DNA of 64,000 nt from Megaleporinus macrocephalus (lineage: Eukaryota > Chordata > Actinopteri > Characiformes > Anostomidae): assembly GCA_021613375.1 (NCBI GenBank), contig CM038719.1:43549722-43613721 (forward strand), read 5' to 3'. How positions within the stretch are numbered: the stretch's first letter is position 1; each line of letters starts with the position of its first letter. A program made the translations under genes and the position numbers. This document shows, piece by piece, positions 59,936 through 64,000 of this stretch. The notes under the pieces are model-generated. The model ran no database searches and was not told the DNA's origin. It saw only the letters and a list, made by a program, of their open reading frames with translations.

Positions 59936-61915
59936 TTTCTACTCCTCTTCTCCTTTCTCCTCTTCTTCCCTTTCTACTCTTCTCCTCCTTTCTCCTCTTC
60001 TTCCCTTTCCACTCCTCTCCTCTATTCTCCTCTTCTTCCCTTTCCACTCCTCTCCTCCTTTCTCCTCTTCTTCCCTTTCCACTCCTCTCCTCCTTTCTCC
60101 TCTTCTTCCCTTTCCACTCATCTCCTCTATTCTCCTCTTCTTCCCTTTCCACTCATCTCCTCCTTTCTCCTCTTCTTCCCTTTCTACTCCTCTCCTCCTT
60201 TCTCCTCTTCTTCCCTTTCCACTCCTCTCCTCCTTTCTCCTCTTCTTCCCTTTCCACTCATCTCCTCTATTCTCCTCTTCTTCCCTTTCCACTCTTCTCC
60301 TCCTTTCTCCTCTTCTTCCATTTCCACTCCTCTCCTCTATTCTCCTCTTCTTCCCTTTCCACTCCTCTCCTCCTTTCTCATCTTCTTCCCTTTCCACTCC
60401 TCTCCTCCTTTCTCCTCTTCTTCCCTTTCCACTCCTCTCCTCCTTTCTCCTCTTCTTCCCTTTCCACTCCTCTCCTCTATTCCCCTCTTCTTCCCTTTCC
60501 ACTCCTCTCCTCTATTCTCCTCTTCTTCCCTTTCTACTCTTCTCCTCCTTTCTCCTCTTCTTCCCTTTCCACTCCTCTCCTCTATTCTCCTCTTCTTCCC
60601 TTTCTACTCCTCTTCTCCTTTCTCCTCTTCTTCCATTTCCACTCCTCTCCTCCTTTCTCCTCTTCTTCCCTTTCCACTCCTCTCCTCTATTCTTCTCTTC
60701 TTCCCTTTCCACTCCTCTCCTCTATTCTCCTCTTCTTCCCTTTCCACTCCTCTCCTCCTTTCTCCTCTTCTTCCCTTTCCACTCCTCTCCTCTATTCTCC
60801 TCTTCTTCCCTTTCCACTCCTCTCCTCTATTCTTCTCTTCTTCCCTTTCTACTCCTCTCCTCTATTCTCCTCTTCTTCCCTTTCCACTCCTCTCCTCCTT
60901 TCTCCTCTTCTTCCATTTCCACTCCTCTCCTCCTTTCTTCTCTTCTTCCCTTTCCACTCCTCTCCTCTATTCCCCTCTTCTTCCCTTTCCACTCCTCTCC
61001 TCTATTCTCCTCTTCTTCCCTTTCCACTCCTCTCCTCCTTTCTCCTCTTCTTCCCTTTCCACTCCTCTCCTCTATTCCCCTCTTCTTCCCTTTCCACTCC
61101 TCTCCTCTATTCTTCTCTTCTTCCCTTTCTACTCCTCTCCTCCTTTCTCCTCTTCTTCCATTTCCACTCCTCTCCTCCTTTCTCCTCTTCTTCCCTTTCC
61201 ACTCCTCTCCTCCTTTCTCCTCTTCTTCCCTTTCCACTCCTCTCCTCTATTCTTCTCTTCTTCCCTTTCCACTCCTCTCCTCTATTCCCCTCTTCTTCCC
61301 TTTCCACTCCTCTCCTCTATTCTCCTCTTCTTCCCTTTCCACTCCTCTCCTCCTTTCTCCTCTTCTTCCCTTTCTAGTCCTCTCCTCCTTTCTCCTCTTC
61401 TTCCCTTTCCACTCCTCTCCTCTATTCCCCTCTTCTTCCCTTTCCACTTCTCTCCTCTATTCTTCTCTTCTTCCCTTTCCACTCCTCTCCTCTATTCCCA
61501 TCTTCTTCCCTTTCCACTCCTCTCCTCTATTCTCCTCTTCTTCCCTTTCCACTCCTCTCCTGTATTCTTCTCTTCTTCCCTTTCTACTCCTCTCCTCCTT
61601 TCTCCTCTTCTTCCATTTCCACTCCTCTCCTCCTTTCTCCTCTTCTTCCCTTTCCACTCCTCTCCTCTATTCTTCTCTTCTTCCCTTTCCACTCCTCTCC
61701 TCTATTCCCCTCTTCTTCCCTTTCCACTCCTCTCCTCCTTTCTCCTCTTCTTCCCTTTATACTTCTCTCCTCTATTCTTCTCTTCTTCCCTTTCCACTCC
61801 TCTTCTCTATTCTATTCTTCTCCTGTCCTCTATTCTATTCTTCTTCCCTTTATACTCCTCTCCTCTATTCCCCTCTTCTTCCCTTTCTACTCCTCTCCTC
61901 CTTTCTCCTCTTCTT
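59936..61915. repeat. 35-bp pyrimidine minisatellite, about 56 copies
   Basis: The unit combines ctcctcttcttccctttcca with ctcctctcctctatt or ctcctctcctccttt. The + strand is about 95% pyrimidine. Frames of Ser/Leu/Pro/Phe on + and Glu/Arg/Lys/Gly on minus (KGKKRRKEERSG) are artefacts. Alternation of ctatt and ccttt units forms longer patterns. Confidence 0.98.
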
Positions 61916-62465
61916 TCTCTGCTTCTCTTTTTTTCCTCCCCTTTTCTCTCCTTTCCATTTCTTTGTTCTTGGAGACTCAGCAGAGATCAACCCCTCACAC
62001 ACATCACTCCTTCACCTTTCAGCAGCTCCACCTCACAGTCCTACAGAAACCTCAGTTCCACCTGAAGAACACCTTACACCTCCACTCTGACACTGAGGCA
62101 CTGTTAGGGTGAGTGACTACCTTAAAAAAGCCCCGCCCCCAGAGTGTACCTGCAGGGTCGTTTAAGGTGGAGTGTAAATTTGAATATGAACAGATCTCAG
62201 CTCCTCTGTTCCACCACAGCCTGTGAAGCTGTTTTCATTCTTGTTCACTCCATAAAATTGTTTATTGCCTCCCAAATGAGGGAGGACGTGCGGAGCTGTC
62301 AGGCGGGAGGTGTAGGAGATCTCTCTGAGCGGTTTGTCAGACTCTCTGCTCCTCCACTTCCATCACAATGTAAATTATAATAAAAACAACGTGTAGAACT
62401 CCAGACGTGTCCCTCAGACTGAGCTGAACCTTACAGGACCAACAGCCGGTTCTTCTGGAATCAGC
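61916..62465. other. Unique sequence after the pyrimidine array
   Basis: No exon recognised. 62200-62340 is of balanced composition and could be conserved non-coding DNA, but nothing in the sequence alone proves it. Confidence 0.4.
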
Positions 62466-62890
62466 TGCCCATCACTACTTCACTGTATGTTCACTAGTGT
62501 GTGTGTTCACCAGTGTGTCTGTATGTGCGTGTTTCACTGCCCATGTGTGTTCACTAGTGTGTGTGTTCACTAGTATGTATGTTCACTAGTGTGTGTGTAT
62601 GTGCGTTTTTTACTGCCCATGTGTGTTCACTAGTGTGTGTGTATGTGGGTGTTTCACTGTCCCCTAGTGTGTGTGTTCACTAATGTGTGTATATGTGTGT
62701 ATTTCACTGCCCCCTAGTGTGTATGTTCACTAGTGTGTTTGTATGTGTGTATTTCACTGCCCCCTAGTGTGTATGTTCACTAGTGTGTATGTGTGTGTTT
62801 CACTGCCCCCTAGTATGTGTGTTCACTTGTGTGTGTGTATGTGGGTGTTTCACTGCCCCCTAGTGTGTATTCACTAGTGAGTGTGTGTCT
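62466..62890. repeat. Degenerate repeat of about 55-65 bp (gtttcactgccccctagtgt)
   Basis: About seven units with tgttcactagtgtgtgtgta and gtttcactgccccctagtgt, variable in length. Confidence 0.9.
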
Positions 62891-62965
62891 GGTGAATATT
62901 TCTAAACTATTAAAATTCCAAGTTTGCCTCAGAGCAGTGTGAGACTGTTCTCTCCTCCAGCGAGT

Positions 62966-62966
<1 letters not shown>

Positions 62967-63014
<48 letters not shown>
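62967..63014. repeat. (GT)n microsatellite
   Basis: A perfect run of about 24 GT dinucleotides. Confidence 0.98.
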
Positions 63015-63016
<2 letters not shown>

Positions 63017-63759
63017 GGGTTCCTGTGTGGTGTTTATTTTCAGGAGGGATTCATCTCTGAGGTCTCTTTACATATTCATGGTCTCAGTTTGGTCATTCAT
63101 TATGAAGGGCTGGAATTGGTCAGCGTGGCGGGTGTGATTTATAATCCTGACCTGTATAACTGCAGCCAGAGGACAGTGGCAGAATTTCAATTCCTGGCCG
63201 TTAGACAGTAGGAAGCTGCTCTCCACCAGACTCTGGATCCTGGTATTCTCTGAATTATTCCTAGAAAGATCAAATATCTGCTCATTACTCGTCACACACT
63301 AACGCCCTGCTACACACAGGTGTCAGAGGAGGTTCTTTGAAGTGATGCTGTACAAAAACAGCTTTTGATCCGCCAGTGGTTCCCAAATGAAAGACGTGGT
63401 CAACTTTCATTTCTGACCGAACTGCTACATCTTCACCGTTAGTTTGGTCAATGGATCTTTAGGCTAGACGTAGAACGTAGAACGTAGATTAGATTGGGGT
63501 TTGGATGGTGCACTGTCCAGGCTAGTGGCCAGCAAAGCTTTGATACATATGTTGACTAATGATTGGATGTGATTAAGATTTGATTAAGATTTGATTAGTA
63601 TTCTTGTTGTTTATGTAGAGGCATTTGAACAAGCCACACCCACCTCAGAGAAAAGACTAAACTAAAACCATAAAATTCTAATAACTGCTGTACTGTGAGC
63701 GTCTTGCAGTGCATTATAAATATGATACCACAGGTTTAGCTTAATTAGTGAAAACACTG
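63015..63759. other. Unique sequence, no gene recognised
   Basis: The part 63020-63215 is non-repetitive and of balanced composition; a frame at 62924-63211 starts inside the GT repeat and is not convincing. The next slc2a9 exon was looked for here and not found. Confidence 0.4.
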
Positions 63760-64000
63760 TGAAACTTTAATAAAGTTCCTCAAAACTTGACCTGTTCTTG
63801 CAACTCAGTGACTCAAGTCTTGACTCGGACTAGTGCCTCACTTGGATTCACACCTCAGAGGGCCAAGACTTGGCAAGACCTCAGACCAGAGACTTCAGAC
63901 TTGACTCTGAATTGCAACTGAGAAACTGGAGATTTGTACCTCAGAGACTCACCACCTGACTCGAACCTCAAAGTTGGGACTCGACTCAGACTTTAATATT
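63760..64000. repeat. Imperfect repeat rich in gacttgactc/gactcagac
   Basis: Motifs cttgactcggact, agacttggcaagac, cagacttgactctg and ggactcgactcagact recur with loose 12-25-bp spacing and run off the end of the window. Confidence 0.55.

Noticed and set aside
59726..62065. A 779-residue Ser/Leu/Pro/Phe frame
   Set aside because: It lies in the 35-bp pyrimidine array and all frames are open. The upstream 200 bp show no recognisable domain.

Overview
The window looks like nuclear DNA of a teleost fish. It carries vertebrate-type GT-AG exons, Tc1/mariner-like elements with the terminal inverted repeats common in fish, remnants of CR1/L2-type LINEs, long CA/GT/AT microsatellites and very many minisatellites. 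Several of the dispersed repeats resemble ones I associate with otophysan fishes (characins, catfishes), so that is my best guess at lineage, at low confidence. Nothing bacterial, viral or organellar is visible.

Only one gene can be supported. Two exons on the + strand (27089-27221 and 53084-53271) encode adjoining parts of a class II facilitative hexose/urate transporter, best matched to GLUT9 (slc2a9). The first covers the end of TM6, the PESPR loop and the start of the large cytoplasmic loop. The second covers the rest of that loop up to the start of TM7 (QLCGLNA). They join in phase 1 across an intron of about 25.9 kb. No other exon of this gene was found, so the flanking sequence on both sides is probably also intron. 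All the long open frames in the window are side effects of tandem repeats whose units lack stop codons.

Layout: 1-5.5 kb, degenerate DNA transposons and a dispersed repeat, with a 45-bp minisatellite grown inside one element. 6.5-8.9 kb, GA-rich and 10-bp arrays. 9.4-10.3 kb, a Tc1-like remnant. 11.2-15.7 kb, a 30/31-bp satellite-like array. 16.3-21.4 kb, nested transposons including a broken LINE and two copies of a composite element. 22.2-23.6 kb, an 8-bp array. 24.1-27.1 kb, a GTT/TG array containing three partial copies of the next slc2a9 exon. The intron from 27.2 to 53.1 kb holds 18-bp, GTGTAGGT, TATACTTA, 31-bp and 22-bp arrays plus Tc1-like copies. 53.5-57 kb, a second Tc1 copy, dispersed repeats and a long hairpin. 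57.5-61.9 kb, a near-continuous CA, CT and 35-bp pyrimidine tract. The last 2 kb are mostly unique.

Roughly half of the window is tandem repeat. The most notable points are the repeated capture of a splice acceptor plus partial exon within the GTT array, a 59-bp-arm hairpin at 54861-55006 whose imperfections are mostly G-U wobbles in the gene's sense direction, arrays whose founding monomers can be seen in flanking sequence, and a stretch from about 29.9 to 39.9 kb whose disorder looks like uncorrected long-read error.
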